Shown here: in pieces, positions 41,868 through 49,997 of the stretch | How the letters are laid out: each line of letters starts with the position of its first letter | Position numbering within the stretch: the stretch's first letter is position 1 | From: an uncultured Bacteroidales bacterium | Lineage (GTDB): Bacteria > Bacteroidota > Bacteroidia > Bacteroidales > Paludibacteraceae | Direction: 5' to 3' | Assembly: GCA_902765485.1 (NCBI GenBank) | Contig: CACWZZ010000020.1 | Coordinates: forward strand, 1 to 59,397 | DNA length: 59,397 bases | Made by a program: the position numbers and the translations under genes | Notes under the pieces: generated by a model | The model's database searches: none | What the model saw: only the letters and a program-made list of their open reading frames with translations | Told to the model about the DNA's origin: nothing

Positions 41868-42032
41868 TTATTTACAAATTATTGTCGGTTCACCTATAAA
41901 ATCGCCTGCGTCCAAAACAATCTCACCTTTGCGATAAAGCGCTCTGACTTTGCTAATTGCATCGTCCGCATCTTTTGCCTCTACGGCTACTTCTTTTTGC
42001 AAAATTTCCTCTATGACAATAGTATATTTCAT
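41868..42032 (-). CDS. DpnD/PcfM-like small protein
   Basis: 54 aa (MKYTIVIEEILQKEVAVEAK, ending DFIGEPTIICK). The pattern of an N-terminal strand, EAKDADDAISKVRALY helix and a GEIVLDAGDF motif matches the DpnD/PcfM family, small proteins found beside Dpn restriction cassettes and on conjugative elements, of unknown function. Its position upstream of the DpnII-type operon supports the call. It is too short for routine gene finders. Confidence 0.75.
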   Translation of the reverse strand: MKYTIVIEEILQKEVAVEAKDADDAISKVRALYRKGEIVLDAGDFIGEPTIICK

Positions 42033-42113
42033 TTATTTAGACGCTTCCCTGTCACCACTTTTTTACGCTGTTGGTGCCAGCGATTGCTATTTATCGTCGA
42101 CAATTAACGATTG

Positions 42114-42515
42114 TTATTTTGTGTTGAGCAACTTTTCGATTTGCTCTACCAGTTCGTATGCTACCGGTTTTAGCGCTTCGATATCTTCACGCGTCACATC
42201 ATAAATAACATCATAATCCGCCTTCTCACGCATATTTTCCATCACCGCAATAAAATGTCCGTACTTAGGATCAATAATACCTGTTTTGATGAAATGCTGA
42301 TGAAACTGCGCGTTCGTCCCGTGATGCGATTTAGAATAAATACCATTAGCGACAAATAGCGCATGGATTGCATGGAAAACGGCATAATAGAATCGGTTAG
42401 CCGCTGCTGAGATAGAATCTATCTTCAATAACTGCTCGCCATCTGCAAGGCATGTATGGCATTTATCTAAATGCAACTGCATTAAGACTTGTTTATCTTC
42501 GTTTGTCAAACTCAT
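42114..42515 (-). CDS. HEPN-domain protein (partner of MNT nucleotidyltransferase)
   Basis: 133 aa all-helical protein. The conserved NRFYYAVFHAIHALF (near 40-54) and the HHGTNAQFHQHFI segment (near 63-75) fit the HEPN family that pairs with minimal nucleotidyltransferases. Such HEPN proteins can be RNases, with the partner acting as antitoxin by nucleotide transfer; whether this branch is toxic is not known. Its ATG overlaps the stop of the MNT gene (ATGA), so they are co-translated. Confidence 0.82.
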   Translation of the reverse strand: MSLTNEDKQVLMQLHLDKCHTCLADGEQLLKIDSISAAANRFYYAVFHAIHALFVANGIYSKSHHGTNAQFHQHFIKTGIIDPKYGHFIAVMENMREKADYDVIYDVTREDIEALKPVAYELVEQIEKLLNTK

Positions 42516-42838
42516 ACTAAAACTATTTTGTCGCTTTCGACGTTATGATAAAACGGGGTGAAATAGCGTTTTTCCCATTCCTTACGGGTGTATAGCATCG
42601 GGTTGATTTCAATACCCTCATTCCATCCCATCTCCACGAAGGGGTACGCATAATGTTCAAAATCTTGTAACTGTTGGCGTTCTTGATCCACCAACACCAA
42701 CAAATCCCAGTCGGAATCGGGGCGATTATCGCCACGCGCGCGGGAACCATATAGCAATAAGTGGCTACCCTTAGGAAGGACCTGCTTCCCAAGAGTGATT
42801 ATTTGCTCTAATATGCTATTATTCGACGTCATAGTCAT
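42512..42838 (-). CDS. Minimal nucleotidyltransferase (MNT) domain protein
   Basis: 108 aa. The signature GSRARGDNRPDSDWDLLV (31-48) has the GS motif and the DxD metal ligands of the DNA polymerase beta fold. It is likely the antitoxin or modifier partner of the HEPN protein. The promoter lies at 42849-42879 with almost no leader; Met at 42838 is used, and Met at 42832 is possible. Confidence 0.86.
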   Translation of the reverse strand: MTMTSNNSILEQIITLGKQVLPKGSHLLLYGSRARGDNRPDSDWDLLVLVDQERQQLQDFEHYAYPFVEMGWNEGIEINPMLYTRKEWEKRYFTPFYHNVESDKIVLV

Positions 42839-42848
42839 TTTGCGGCTG

Positions 42849-42879
42849 CAAAATTACAAAAAATAAATGATATACGCAA
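42849..42879 (-). promoter_or_regulatory. Promoter of the MNT-HEPN pair
   Basis: Minus strand: -33 TTG 42877-42879, -7 TAATTTTG 42849-42856, spacer 20. Confidence 0.8.
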
Positions 42880-42925
42880 GAGGAATTGTTATTTTTATAG
42901 CAAATCCTTGGGCGGGCAGATAATA

Positions 42926-42959
42926 AAATAAGGTACGCGCGGGTGCGCGTACCTTATTT
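42926..42959 (-). terminator. Strong terminator after pgm
   Basis: A near-perfect stem AAATAAGGTACGCGC / GCGCGTACCTTATTT with a four-base loop. A second small stem (TCCGCC/GGCGGA, 42962-42979) lies between it and the pgm stop. Confidence 0.85.
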
Positions 42960-42994
42960 ATATCCGCCAAACTTGGCGGATGCAAGAGGGGAGA

Positions 42995-44776
42995 TTAGAG
43001 ACCGAGGGATTTCTTGATCTCCGGAACACGGGCTTCGGCTTCGGCGGTGCAACGCTCGTAGTCAGCACCGGTGAAGGGTTTGCCGGATTTAACCGGAATC
43101 TCGAAATAGAACTTGATCTTCGGCTCGGTACCCGAGGGACGAACAGAAACCTTCAGACCGCCCTCGGTGAAGTACTGGAGTACATTGGAAGTCGCGTTCA
43201 ACGGCATTTCTATTTTCTCATTTTCCCATTTACCATTTACCAATTTCTTCTGTTCAAGGAGTTTGAAGTCTTTGATCTTAACCACTTTCTCGCCTGCAAT
43301 CTCCTGCGGCGGGTTCTCGCGATAGTTCTTCATCATAGCCTGGATCTCCTCTGCACCCGTCTTACCCGGACGAACGACGTTGATGGTCGTCTCGCGTTGG
43401 AAGCCGTAGTCCTCGTATATCTTGAGGAGGTAATCATAGAGGGTCATGCCGTTATCCTTGGCATACGCAGCGATCTCGCAGATGAGGCAGATAGCCGAAG
43501 GCGAACATTTATCGCGGACTGCGTCGTACGGCAGGAAGCCGAAGGACTCTTCGCCGCCACCGATATATTTGCGTTTGCCTTCCCACATACGGATACGGTT
43601 GGCAATCCATTTGAAGCCGGTGTACTCGTCGGTGAGGGTAACGCCCTGCGCGTCGGCAATCTTGCGGATGAGTTCGGAGGTAACGATGGTCTTAACGATA
43701 TACATATCGTCGCGGAACTTACCCAGACGCTTCATGTTGTTGATGATGTAGTAGTGGAACATGATGTTGGTCTGGTTTCCGTTGATGATGACCCACTCGC
43801 CTTTGTCGTTGCGGCAAACGATAGCGATACGGTCCGCGTCCGGGTCGGAAGCGATCACGAGGTCAGCGCCCAGCTTGGTACCCAGTTTCATACCGAGGGT
43901 CATTGCCTCAGCGTTCTCCGGGTTCGGGGAAACGACGGTCGGGAAATTACCATCAATGACCATCTGCTCGGGCACCACGTGGATGTTCTGGAATCCCCAT
44001 GAGCGGAGGCACATCGGCACGATCTGACGTCCGGCACCGTGCATCGGGGTATAAACGATGTTGAGGTCTTTCTGGCGCAGGATGGTGTCCTGGTCGATCA
44101 TAACGGACTTAACCGCCATCATGTAGTCGTAGTCCATCTCGCCTCCGATGATCTCAATGAGGTCTTTGTCCGCCTCCCATTTGACATCCGCGAGGGTTAC
44201 TTTGTTGACTTCGTCAATAATTCCTTGGTCATGCGGCTGGAGCACCTGCGAACCATCCTCCCAATAAGCCTTGTAGCCGTTGTACTCTTTGGGGTTGTGA
44301 GAAGCGGTGACGTTGACACCGCCTTGGCATTTGAGTTGACGGATAGCGAAGGAGACCTCCGGCGTCGGACGCAGGGACTCAAAGAGATAGACCTTGATTC
44401 CGTTAGCAGAGAAGATATTGGCTACGGTCTCCGCGAACATACGTCCGTTATTACGGCAGTCATGACCTACCACCACTGCTACACGACCGTTCTGGACATG
44501 CTCAAAGCCGCCTTGTTTCTGTACCTTGAGGAGGTAGTTAGCATAGCCCTGGGTAGCCATGGCTACGATGTACTTGTTCATTCGGTTGGTACCCGGTCCC
44601 ATGATACCGCGCAATCCGCCGGTACCAAATTCGAGGGTACGATAGAAAGCGTCGATGAGTTCGGTTTTGTCCTCCGCCTCCATCATAGCTTTCACTTGTG
44701 CGCGGGTCTCCGCGTCGAACGGTTCGCGGGTCCAAACCTCAGCGACCGACATCACTTGTTTCAATTCTTCGTTCAT
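42995..44776 (-). CDS. Phosphoglucomutase/phosphomannomutase (alpha-D-phosphohexomutase)
   Basis: 593 aa cytoplasmic enzyme interconverting hexose 1- and 6-phosphates. The active serine is in TASHNPKEYNGYK near 142-154, the metal loop is DPDADR near 313-318, and the sugar loop GGEESFG near 405-411. The C-terminal RPSGTEPKIKFYFE binds phosphate. The segment LVNGKWENEKIEMP (43210-43245) reads through a CATTTACC-type repeat tract. It is probably the last gene of the hflX-hpt-pgm operon, ending at the terminator 42926-42959. Confidence 0.92.
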   Translation of the reverse strand: MNEELKQVMSVAEVWTREPFDAETRAQVKAMMEAEDKTELIDAFYRTLEFGTGGLRGIMGPGTNRMNKYIVAMATQGYANYLLKVQKQGGFEHVQNGRVAVVVGHDCRNNGRMFAETVANIFSANGIKVYLFESLRPTPEVSFAIRQLKCQGGVNVTASHNPKEYNGYKAYWEDGSQVLQPHDQGIIDEVNKVTLADVKWEADKDLIEIIGGEMDYDYMMAVKSVMIDQDTILRQKDLNIVYTPMHGAGRQIVPMCLRSWGFQNIHVVPEQMVIDGNFPTVVSPNPENAEAMTLGMKLGTKLGADLVIASDPDADRIAIVCRNDKGEWVIINGNQTNIMFHYYIINNMKRLGKFRDDMYIVKTIVTSELIRKIADAQGVTLTDEYTGFKWIANRIRMWEGKRKYIGGGEESFGFLPYDAVRDKCSPSAICLICEIAAYAKDNGMTLYDYLLKIYEDYGFQRETTINVVRPGKTGAEEIQAMMKNYRENPPQEIAGEKVVKIKDFKLLEQKKLVNGKWENEKIEMPLNATSNVLQYFTEGGLKVSVRPSGTEPKIKFYFEIPVKSGKPFTGADYERCTAEAEARVPEIKKSLGL

Positions 44777-44782
44777 GGCAAT

Positions 44783-44814
44783 AGTAATTAAAAATTATAA
44801 ATTAAAAATTATTT
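44783..44814. repeat. AATTAAAAATT tract
   Basis: An A/T repeat between hpt and pgm, like 28200-28232. Confidence 0.6.
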
Positions 44815-45354
44815 TTTCACTTTATAGATGGCATCAAGGTTTCGCATGAAGCCGTCGAAATCGAGTCCGTACCCGATGACGAACTCCTCGGAAATCTCAT
44901 GTCCGACATAGTCGGGTTTGGCATCGTCGTACTCCAGTTTAGCGGGTTTGAAGAGCATAGTAGCCACCCGGACCGAGTTCGCGCCATGCGCACGGAGATG
45001 CGCTTTGAGTTGGTGGATCGTCAGTCCCGTGTCCACTATATCCTCCACGATAATCACATCGCGCTGGTCCACCACTTGCTGGAGCGGCACGATGAACTCC
45101 AGTTGTCCGGTAGTAGCCATACCGAAATAGGAGCTGACGCGGATGAACGTCTGTTCGCACCGGATATCCTTATCAAGCGCCCGGATGAGGTCCGCGGCAA
45201 AGACAAAAGCGCCGTTGAGAACCACGACAAAGAGCGGTTCCTTATCCCGGTAGTCCGCACTAATGCGATCTGCTACTTGCTGCACATCCTCCGCTATCTG
45301 CTTCGGAGTGAGCCATTCCTCAAAATGATAACCTTGTTCGTCGATGCTTCGCAT
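44809..45354 (-). CDS. hpt: Hypoxanthine phosphoribosyltransferase
   Basis: 181 aa. A purine salvage enzyme making IMP/GMP from hypoxanthine/guanine and PRPP. The PRPP loop is VIIVEDIVDTGLT near 100-112, with a flexible hood and the purine site KPDYVGHEI near 144-152. It is in the operon with hflX upstream, separated by a GAAGATTTA repeat. Confidence 0.93.
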   Translation of the reverse strand: MRSIDEQGYHFEEWLTPKQIAEDVQQVADRISADYRDKEPLFVVVLNGAFVFAADLIRALDKDIRCEQTFIRVSSYFGMATTGQLEFIVPLQQVVDQRDVIIVEDIVDTGLTIHQLKAHLRAHGANSVRVATMLFKPAKLEYDDAKPDYVGHEISEEFVIGYGLDFDGFMRNLDAIYKVKK

Positions 45355-45361
45355 ATATATT

Positions 45362-45394
45362 TAGAATTTGAAGATTTACAAATTTGAAGATTTA
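45362..45394. repeat. GAAGATTTACAAATTT tandem tract
   Basis: Two copies of TTTGAAGATTTAC between hflX and hpt, reaching the hflX stop. Confidence 0.7.
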
Positions 45395-46744
45395 CTCCTC
45401 GTAGTTTTGGAAGAGGAAGTCGTTATAGGGATAGCGCTGCACATGGATCGCCTTGATGCGGTCATACATGAGCGCGCGCAGTGAGTCTATATTATCTTTG
45501 TTTTTCGCCGAAATGAAGATGCAGTCTTCACCCAAGCGCGCCATCCATGTCTTTTGGAGGTCAGCGAGCGAGAGGTTCTCACGTTTGACGGGCGTGAGGT
45601 CATCTTCTTCTTTCGGCGTATAGGTGAAATTATCTATCTTATTGAAGACCACAATACGGGGGATTGAAACCCCACCCGACCTCCCCACAAGGGAGGAGAT
45701 GTGTTTGCTGCCGGACTCCCTCCCTTGAGGGGAGGGTTGGGGAGAGGTTATGATTTCATTGAGGGTCTGCTCAACGACCTCGTACTGCTCCTCGAAATTC
45801 GGATGGGATATATCCACGACATGGATGAGCAGGTCTGCTTCGCGCACTTCGTCAAGCGTCGATTTGAAGGACTCAACGAGGTGGTGAGGCAGCTTGCGAA
45901 TAAAGCCGACTGTGTCGGAGAGAAGGAAAGGCAGGTTCTCGATCGTCACCTTGCGTACCGTAGTATCCAAGGTAGCAAAGAGTTTGTTCTCCGCAAAGAC
46001 ATCCGATTTGGAGAGGAGATTCATGAGGGTCGATTTGCCCACATTGGTGTACCCGACGAGCGCGACACGCACCATTTTACCCCGGTGCAGGCGCTGGGTC
46101 GCCATCTGTTTGTCGATGGTCTTGAGTTGCTCACGGAGGAGCGCAATCCGCTGTCCTATCACCCGTTTATCCGCCTCTATCTGGGTCTCACCCATACCAC
46201 GGTTGGTGCCTCCACCTCCGCGCTGGCGATCCAAGTGGGACCACATACGGGTCAGACGGGGCAACATATACTGAAGGTGCGCCATCTCGACCTGGGTCTT
46301 GGCATAAGAGGTCTGCGCACGCTGGAGGAAGATCTCCAGAATCAAAATCGTGCGGTCAATGACACGGACGGGGGAAGAAACCCCACCCGACCTCCCCTCA
46401 GGGGAGGGGACTTTTTTGTTTAGTTCTTTCTCCAAGTTACGTATCTGGCGAGGGGACAGTTCGTCGTCAAAAATGACGACATCTACCACCGGTTTTTCCT
46501 CACTCGGTTCCTCCTCGCGGGAAACGATAAACTGCCTGATCTCCTCCAGTTTGCCCTCTCCGACATAGGTAGAGGTGTTAGGTTGGTCGAGGCGTTGGGT
46601 AAAACGCTTCACCGGCACGATCCCATGCGTGTCAGCAAGAAATGCCAGCTCGTCCAAGTACTCTTTGGTACGATCCTCCGGTTGAGCGGGAGTAATCAAT
46701 CCCACCAAAACGGCATGCTCTATATATGGTTTAATTTCAATCAC
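45392..46744 (-). CDS. hflX: Ribosome-associated GTPase HflX
   Basis: 450 aa. A GTPase that binds the 50S subunit and rescues or splits stalled ribosomes. The HflX N-domain is at 1-200 and G1 is GYTNVGKST near 230-238. G3 is DTVGF near 278-282 and G4 NKID near 377-380. Three family C elements lie in frame. VPSPEGRSGGVSS (46377-46410) extends the N-domain. A back-to-back inverted pair, TSPQPSPQGRESG and SSLVGRSGGVS (45666-45750), sits just before the G4 strand and adds about 25 residues. Confidence 0.93.
   Translation of the reverse strand: MIEIKPYIEHAVLVGLITPAQPEDRTKEYLDELAFLADTHGIVPVKRFTQRLDQPNTSTYVGEGKLEEIRQFIVSREEEPSEEKPVVDVVIFDDELSPRQIRNLEKELNKKVPSPEGRSGGVSSPVRVIDRTILILEIFLQRAQTSYAKTQVEMAHLQYMLPRLTRMWSHLDRQRGGGGTNRGMGETQIEADKRVIGQRIALLREQLKTIDKQMATQRLHRGKMVRVALVGYTNVGKSTLMNLLSKSDVFAENKLFATLDTTVRKVTIENLPFLLSDTVGFIRKLPHHLVESFKSTLDEVREADLLIHVVDISHPNFEEQYEVVEQTLNEIITSPQPSPQGRESGSKHISSLVGRSGGVSIPRIVVFNKIDNFTYTPKEEDDLTPVKRENLSLADLQKTWMARLGEDCIFISAKNKDNIDSLRALMYDRIKAIHVQRYPYNDFLFQNYEE
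45666..45750 (-). repeat. Family C inverted pair in hflX
   Basis: One copy in each orientation (45666-45703 and 45712-45750), separated by about 8 bases and able to form a long G/C-rich stem in the mRNA. Both are open in frame. Confidence 0.92.
46377..46410 (-). repeat. Family C element in hflX N-domain
   Basis: ACCCCACCCGACCTCCCCTC followed by AGGGGAGGGG, read as VPSPEGRSGGVS. Confidence 0.92.
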
Positions 46745-46748
46745 GCTG

Positions 46749-46779
46749 CAAAGTTACACAAAAAAAATGACATACGCAA
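46749..46779 (-). promoter_or_regulatory. Promoter of hflX
   Basis: Minus strand: -33 TTG 46777-46779, -7 TAACTTTG 46749-46756, spacer 20. Confidence 0.8.
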
Positions 46780-46815
46780 GCGTATGCCATTCTTTTCTCA
46801 AAAATTCCGCAAAAA

Positions 46816-47085
46816 TTACTTACGGATACCGAGTTCTTTGATGATTGCACGATAGCGCTCGATGTCTTTCGATTTCAAATAATCCAACATACGGCGACGT
46901 TTACCAACGAGTGCGGTCAGCGCGCGCTCCGTACCGAAGTCCTTACGATTGTTCTTCAGGTGCTCGGTCAGGTGGTTGATACGGAAAGTAAACAAAGCGA
47001 TCTGGCTCTCAGCAGAACCGGTGTTTTTTGCGTCGTTGCCGTATTTAGCGAACAACTCAGCTTTTTTCTCAGAAGTTAAATACAT
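46816..47085 (-). CDS. rpsO: Ribosomal protein uS15
   Basis: 89 aa, the standard length. It binds 16S rRNA helices in the platform early in assembly. The conserved core TGSAESQIALFTFRINHLT and the ending GKRRRMLDYLKSKD are present. It has its own promoter (47204-47234) and a leader of about 110 bases holding a family B repeat (47098-47127) just before the ATG. Confidence 0.95.
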   Translation of the reverse strand: MYLTSEKKAELFAKYGNDAKNTGSAESQIALFTFRINHLTEHLKNNRKDFGTERALTALVGKRRRMLDYLKSKDIERYRAIIKELGIRK

Positions 47086-47097
47086 AATTTTTAGTTT

Positions 47098-47127
47098 TCA
47101 GCCTTCAGCTATCAGCTGTCAGCTTGG
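47098..47127. repeat. Family B repeat in the rpsO leader
   Basis: TCAGCCTTCAGCTATCAGCT followed by GTCAGC. It lies antisense to the rpsO transcript, about 12 bases before the start codon. Confidence 0.85.
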
Positions 47128-47203
47128 GTTAAACAATCACCGCCAAAGTTGAATCTGTCATCGCAACTTCGCGGCATTTATGCCTTTTCGCAGAAAAAGC
47201 GTG

Positions 47204-47234
47204 CAAAAGTACTGCTTTTTTCTGAAACCACCAA
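47204..47234 (-). promoter_or_regulatory. Promoter of rpsO
   Basis: Minus strand: -33 TTG 47232-47234, -7 TACTTTTG 47204-47211, spacer 20. Confidence 0.8.
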
Positions 47235-47285
47235 ATTTTTTTGAAGAAAAGTGATTAATATTCGCGTTTTTTAGCTAAAGCACGA

Positions 47286-47942
47286 TTAACTGCGTTTCTC
47301 TGCTCCGATTGTGGTGAAATCACCATGTCCGGGATAGACGCGTGTGTCGTCCGGCAGAGTAAACAGACGTCGGAGAGAATCGATCATTTGTCCCATGTCG
47401 CCGCCGGGCAAGTCGGTTCTGCCATACCCCATCCGAAATAGCGTGTCGCCGGAGAGCAGCACTTTCTCGTCCTGCCAATAGAGACAGATCGAACCGGGCG
47501 TATGTCCGGGAGTGTGGAGAATTGAGAGTTGAAAGTTGAAAGTTGAAAGTTGAGAGTTTAGTGGTTCTATGGGGAAGGGTTGGGGCGTAGTACGGATACC
47601 GAAGAGGTTATATTGCGTCTGCATGGCTTGCGCCATCGGTATATCCACTTCGTGCATCAGGACGGGAGTATGCCACTGCTCCGTAGCCCATGCGGCACCC
47701 CATAGGTGGTCCAGATGACCATGGGTGGCGAGGATTAAAACCTCTCCCCGACCCTCTCCACAAGAGAGGGAGTTTATGTAGCCCTTCAAAAGCTGACGCT
47801 CGTACTCATTAGAGCAGGCGGGGTCGATGAGTAGAATTGACGCCTCTCCCCGACCCTCCCCCGCAGGGAGGGAGGAAACGACATAGGTATTCGTTCCGAA
47901 AGAACCAAATTCAAAGGATTTTATCTCCAACATTCCTGACAT
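47286..47942 (-). CDS. Metallo-beta-lactamase-fold hydrolase (glyoxalase II-like)
   Basis: 218 aa. The zinc motif THGHLDH is near 74-80, further ligands are HTPGHTPGS near 145-153 and GDTLF near 168-172, and the final GHGD is near 203-206. It is a hydroxyacylglutathione-hydrolase-like thioesterase by family. Three unrelated-origin repeat peptides are in frame: SSLPAGEGRGEAS and NSLSCGEGRGEVL (family C) at beta-hairpins, and NSQLSTFNFQLSI (family D) before the HTPGH ligand. Together they form about a sixth of the protein. It overlaps the radical SAM gene end by 22 bases. Confidence 0.88.
   Translation of the reverse strand: MSGMLEIKSFEFGSFGTNTYVVSSLPAGEGRGEASILLIDPACSNEYERQLLKGYINSLSCGEGRGEVLILATHGHLDHLWGAAWATEQWHTPVLMHEVDIPMAQAMQTQYNLFGIRTTPQPFPIEPLNSQLSTFNFQLSILHTPGHTPGSICLYWQDEKVLLSGDTLFRMGYGRTDLPGGDMGQMIDSLRRLFTLPDDTRVYPGHGDFTTIGAEKRS
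47519..47563 (-). repeat. Family D repeat in the MBL gene
   Basis: Four to five GAAAGTT/GAGAGTT units (TTTCAAC on the coding strand), read as NSQLSTFNFQLS. Confidence 0.92.
47739..47774 (-). repeat. Family C element in the MBL gene, copy 1
   Basis: CCTCTCCCCGACCCTCTCCA followed by CAAGAGAGGG, read as NSLSCGEGRGEV. Confidence 0.9.
47841..47875 (-). repeat. Family C element in the MBL gene, copy 2
   Basis: CCTCTCCCCGACCCTCCCCC followed by GCAGGGAGGGAG, read as SSLPAGEGRGEA. Confidence 0.9.
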
Positions 47943-48904
47943 ATTTGAGGGGTTTCACGTAGTGCAGCCCGACGAAAAGCGAGTGCTTTCTCATTACTAA
48001 AGAGTTCGCGCAGGGGTGCGTTCATTATATTTCCATACGCGTACGCGTGCGCCTTGTCATAGCAGCAAGGCAGGACCTCACCCTCCGTAGTAATCACTAC
48101 TCCGCTCCAGACACGGAGACACCCGCGGTGCAGCGGACGGCGATGGTACGAGGAGGAGTTTGCAGTTGTAATATAGCGGCTGTAACGAGGATCGGAAGGC
48201 ATGAGCGGATGCCCGTGGGTGTAGTTATAGAGTTGCGCGGTTTTGAAGGTCAGTGTATCCGCTCCGAGCGATTTATATTGGCGCTTGAAATCTTGCCACT
48301 CCTGTTCGTTCGTACGGAGGCGGAGAACTTGCAGTTCGATAGTGATACGCGCACGCAGACGCCCTTTAGCTGCACGTAACATCCGCAATGCTTCTTTCGT
48401 CTTCGCGAGACTTCCACCGACACGATAGGCATTATAACTCTCCTCGGTGAGCCCGTCCATGGAAACGATAATACGATCCAGTCCTGCTCCGACCAACGCT
48501 TCTGCCATCGGCTCCGTCATAGCCTGGGCATTGGTAGAGACAATGGTATAGAGTCCTTCCGAATGAGCTTGCGAAATCATTTGCGGCAGATTCGGATTGA
48601 GCAGAGGTTCGCCCTGAAAATAGAACTGAACGGTATGAGCATACCTCTTGATCTCGTCCAGCGTCCTCTGCCACACCTCACTACTCATAAAAGGAGGTCT
48701 GACGGCTGAGTTCTGACGGCTGACTCCCCCCTGCCCTACCGGACATTCGGGACAACGGAGTTGGCAAACCGAAGCCGGTTCGACCGAAACAAACATCGGT
48801 CTATGTGCAATATGCACCGAGCCCAAAAGACTCAGTGCATAACTCGCATAGCAACGCATCGCATTGGCAACACGCGAGAAGATATATCGGTTAATGAATT
48901 GCAA
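47921..48904 (-). CDS. Radical SAM/SPASM-like enzyme
   Basis: 327 aa. The 4Fe-4S motif is CQLRCPECPVG near 48-57 (CxxxCxxC), followed by the SAM-binding GEP segment (FQGEPLLNP near 96-104). A C-terminal cysteine cluster (CCYD near 274, CQECW at the end) suggests an auxiliary SPASM/twitch cluster. A family B element encodes GVSRQNSAVRPP directly after the cluster motif. The substrate is unknown; such enzymes often modify peptides or cofactors. It overlaps the rpiB end by 14 bases. Confidence 0.87.
   Translation of the reverse strand: MQFINRYIFSRVANAMRCYASYALSLLGSVHIAHRPMFVSVEPASVCQLRCPECPVGQGGVSRQNSAVRPPFMSSEVWQRTLDEIKRYAHTVQFYFQGEPLLNPNLPQMISQAHSEGLYTIVSTNAQAMTEPMAEALVGAGLDRIIVSMDGLTEESYNAYRVGGSLAKTKEALRMLRAAKGRLRARITIELQVLRLRTNEQEWQDFKRQYKSLGADTLTFKTAQLYNYTHGHPLMPSDPRYSRYITTANSSSYHRRPLHRGCLRVWSGVVITTEGEVLPCCYDKAHAYAYGNIMNAPLRELFSNEKALAFRRAALRETPQICQECWR
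48698..48724 (-). repeat. Family B repeat in the radical SAM gene
   Basis: CTGACGGCTGAGTTCTGACG followed by GCTGAC, read as VSRQNSAVR. Confidence 0.88.
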
Positions 48905-49340
48905 TCTTATTCACGCGACGCTCGTGACGTCCTCCCTCAAAATCGGTCTGGAAGAAGGTACGAACAATATCCAGTGCTTTGGGCGCAGAGATGAAATTGG
49001 CCGGAAGCCCGAGTACGTTCGCATTATTATGCGCACGCGCCAGCTCTGCAAGACGCGTCTCCCAGCACAAAGCCGCACGGATACCTTGGTGCTTATTCGC
49101 CGTCATGGTAATTCCATTGCCGGTAGAGCAGATCACCACGCCATACTCGAACTCGCCTTTCTCCACCGCCTCAGCCAGCGGATGAGCGAAATCCGGATAG
49201 TCACAACTCTCGGTATTATAACAACCGAAATCTTTCACTTTGGCTCCATTGTCCTCCAAGAACAATTGAACCTGTTGTTTTAAAGCGAAGCCCGCATGGT
49301 CAGACGCCAACGCGATAGTCATTTCACTAAAACTTTTCAT
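48891..49340 (-). CDS. rpiB: Ribose-5-phosphate isomerase B
   Basis: 149 aa (Met at 49340, or Met7 at 49322, which begins the conserved MTIALASDHAGFALK). It interconverts ribose-5-P and ribulose-5-P in the pentose phosphate pathway. Conserved residues are SDHAG near 14-18, the catalytic cysteine in VICSTGNGITMTANK near 69-83, and ALCW near 89. It is in the marC-rpiB-radical SAM-MBL operon. Confidence 0.93.
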   Translation of the reverse strand: MKSFSEMTIALASDHAGFALKQQVQLFLEDNGAKVKDFGCYNTESCDYPDFAHPLAEAVEKGEFEYGVVICSTGNGITMTANKHQGIRAALCWETRLAELARAHNNANVLGLPANFISAPKALDIVRTFFQTDFEGGRHERRVNKIAIH

Positions 49341-49365
49341 ATCTCTATTATTTATTTATTATTTT

Positions 49366-49977
49366 TTAAAATACCGCAGCCAAGTTGCCAAACATCAGTT
49401 TGCACGAGATAGCAAGGACGATGATGCCGAAGAACTTGCGGATGATATAGAGCGCCGTAGTACCCAGATACTTGGTAAGCCAGTTGGTTCCAATGAGGAC
49501 CAGATACAGGACGAGCATACAGAGGAAGAGGGAGATACAGAGGCTGGCGATACTATACTCGGCAGTGATCGCCAAGAGCGCGGTAAACGCTCCCGGTCCG
49601 GCATACATAGGGAACGCCAGCGGCACAATCGAACTGCCGCTACCGATCTCGCCCTCCAGTTTGTCATTCTGGAAGATCGTGATATCCAAGATCATCTCCA
49701 GCGCCATCAGGAAGATCACAAATCCGCCGGCTATCGCGAAATACTCGATCTGCACACCGAAGAGTTTGAGGATCCATTCGCCCAGGAAAAGGAAGGACAT
49801 CAGAATAATGAGACTCGCGATACAGACCTTGTCCGCATGGATCTTAATACCCTTCTTCTCCATCGCAATCGTGATGGGGATATTGCCGAAAGGATCGATG
49901 ATCGCAATCAGAAAAACGAACGAGGATAATACCTGCCAAATATCAATTGTACCGAAAAAATTCCGTAATGCTTCCAT
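49366..49977 (-). CDS. MarC-family integral membrane protein
   Basis: 203 aa from ATG 49977; the upstream ATG at 50028 lies in the promoter. Six hydrophobic segments are visible, with the family motif DPFGNIPI near 29-36 and a second half repeat PLAFPMYAGPGA near 113-124. The function is unsettled: once linked to multiple antibiotic resistance, now listed as UPF0056. It is the first gene of the operon with rpiB. Confidence 0.88.
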   Translation of the reverse strand: MEALRNFFGTIDIWQVLSSFVFLIAIIDPFGNIPITIAMEKKGIKIHADKVCIASLIILMSFLFLGEWILKLFGVQIEYFAIAGGFVIFLMALEMILDITIFQNDKLEGEIGSGSSIVPLAFPMYAGPGAFTALLAITAEYSIASLCISLFLCMLVLYLVLIGTNWLTKYLGTTALYIIRKFFGIIVLAISCKLMFGNLAAVF

Positions 49978-49997
49978 GATTTTAACGAATTTGGACG

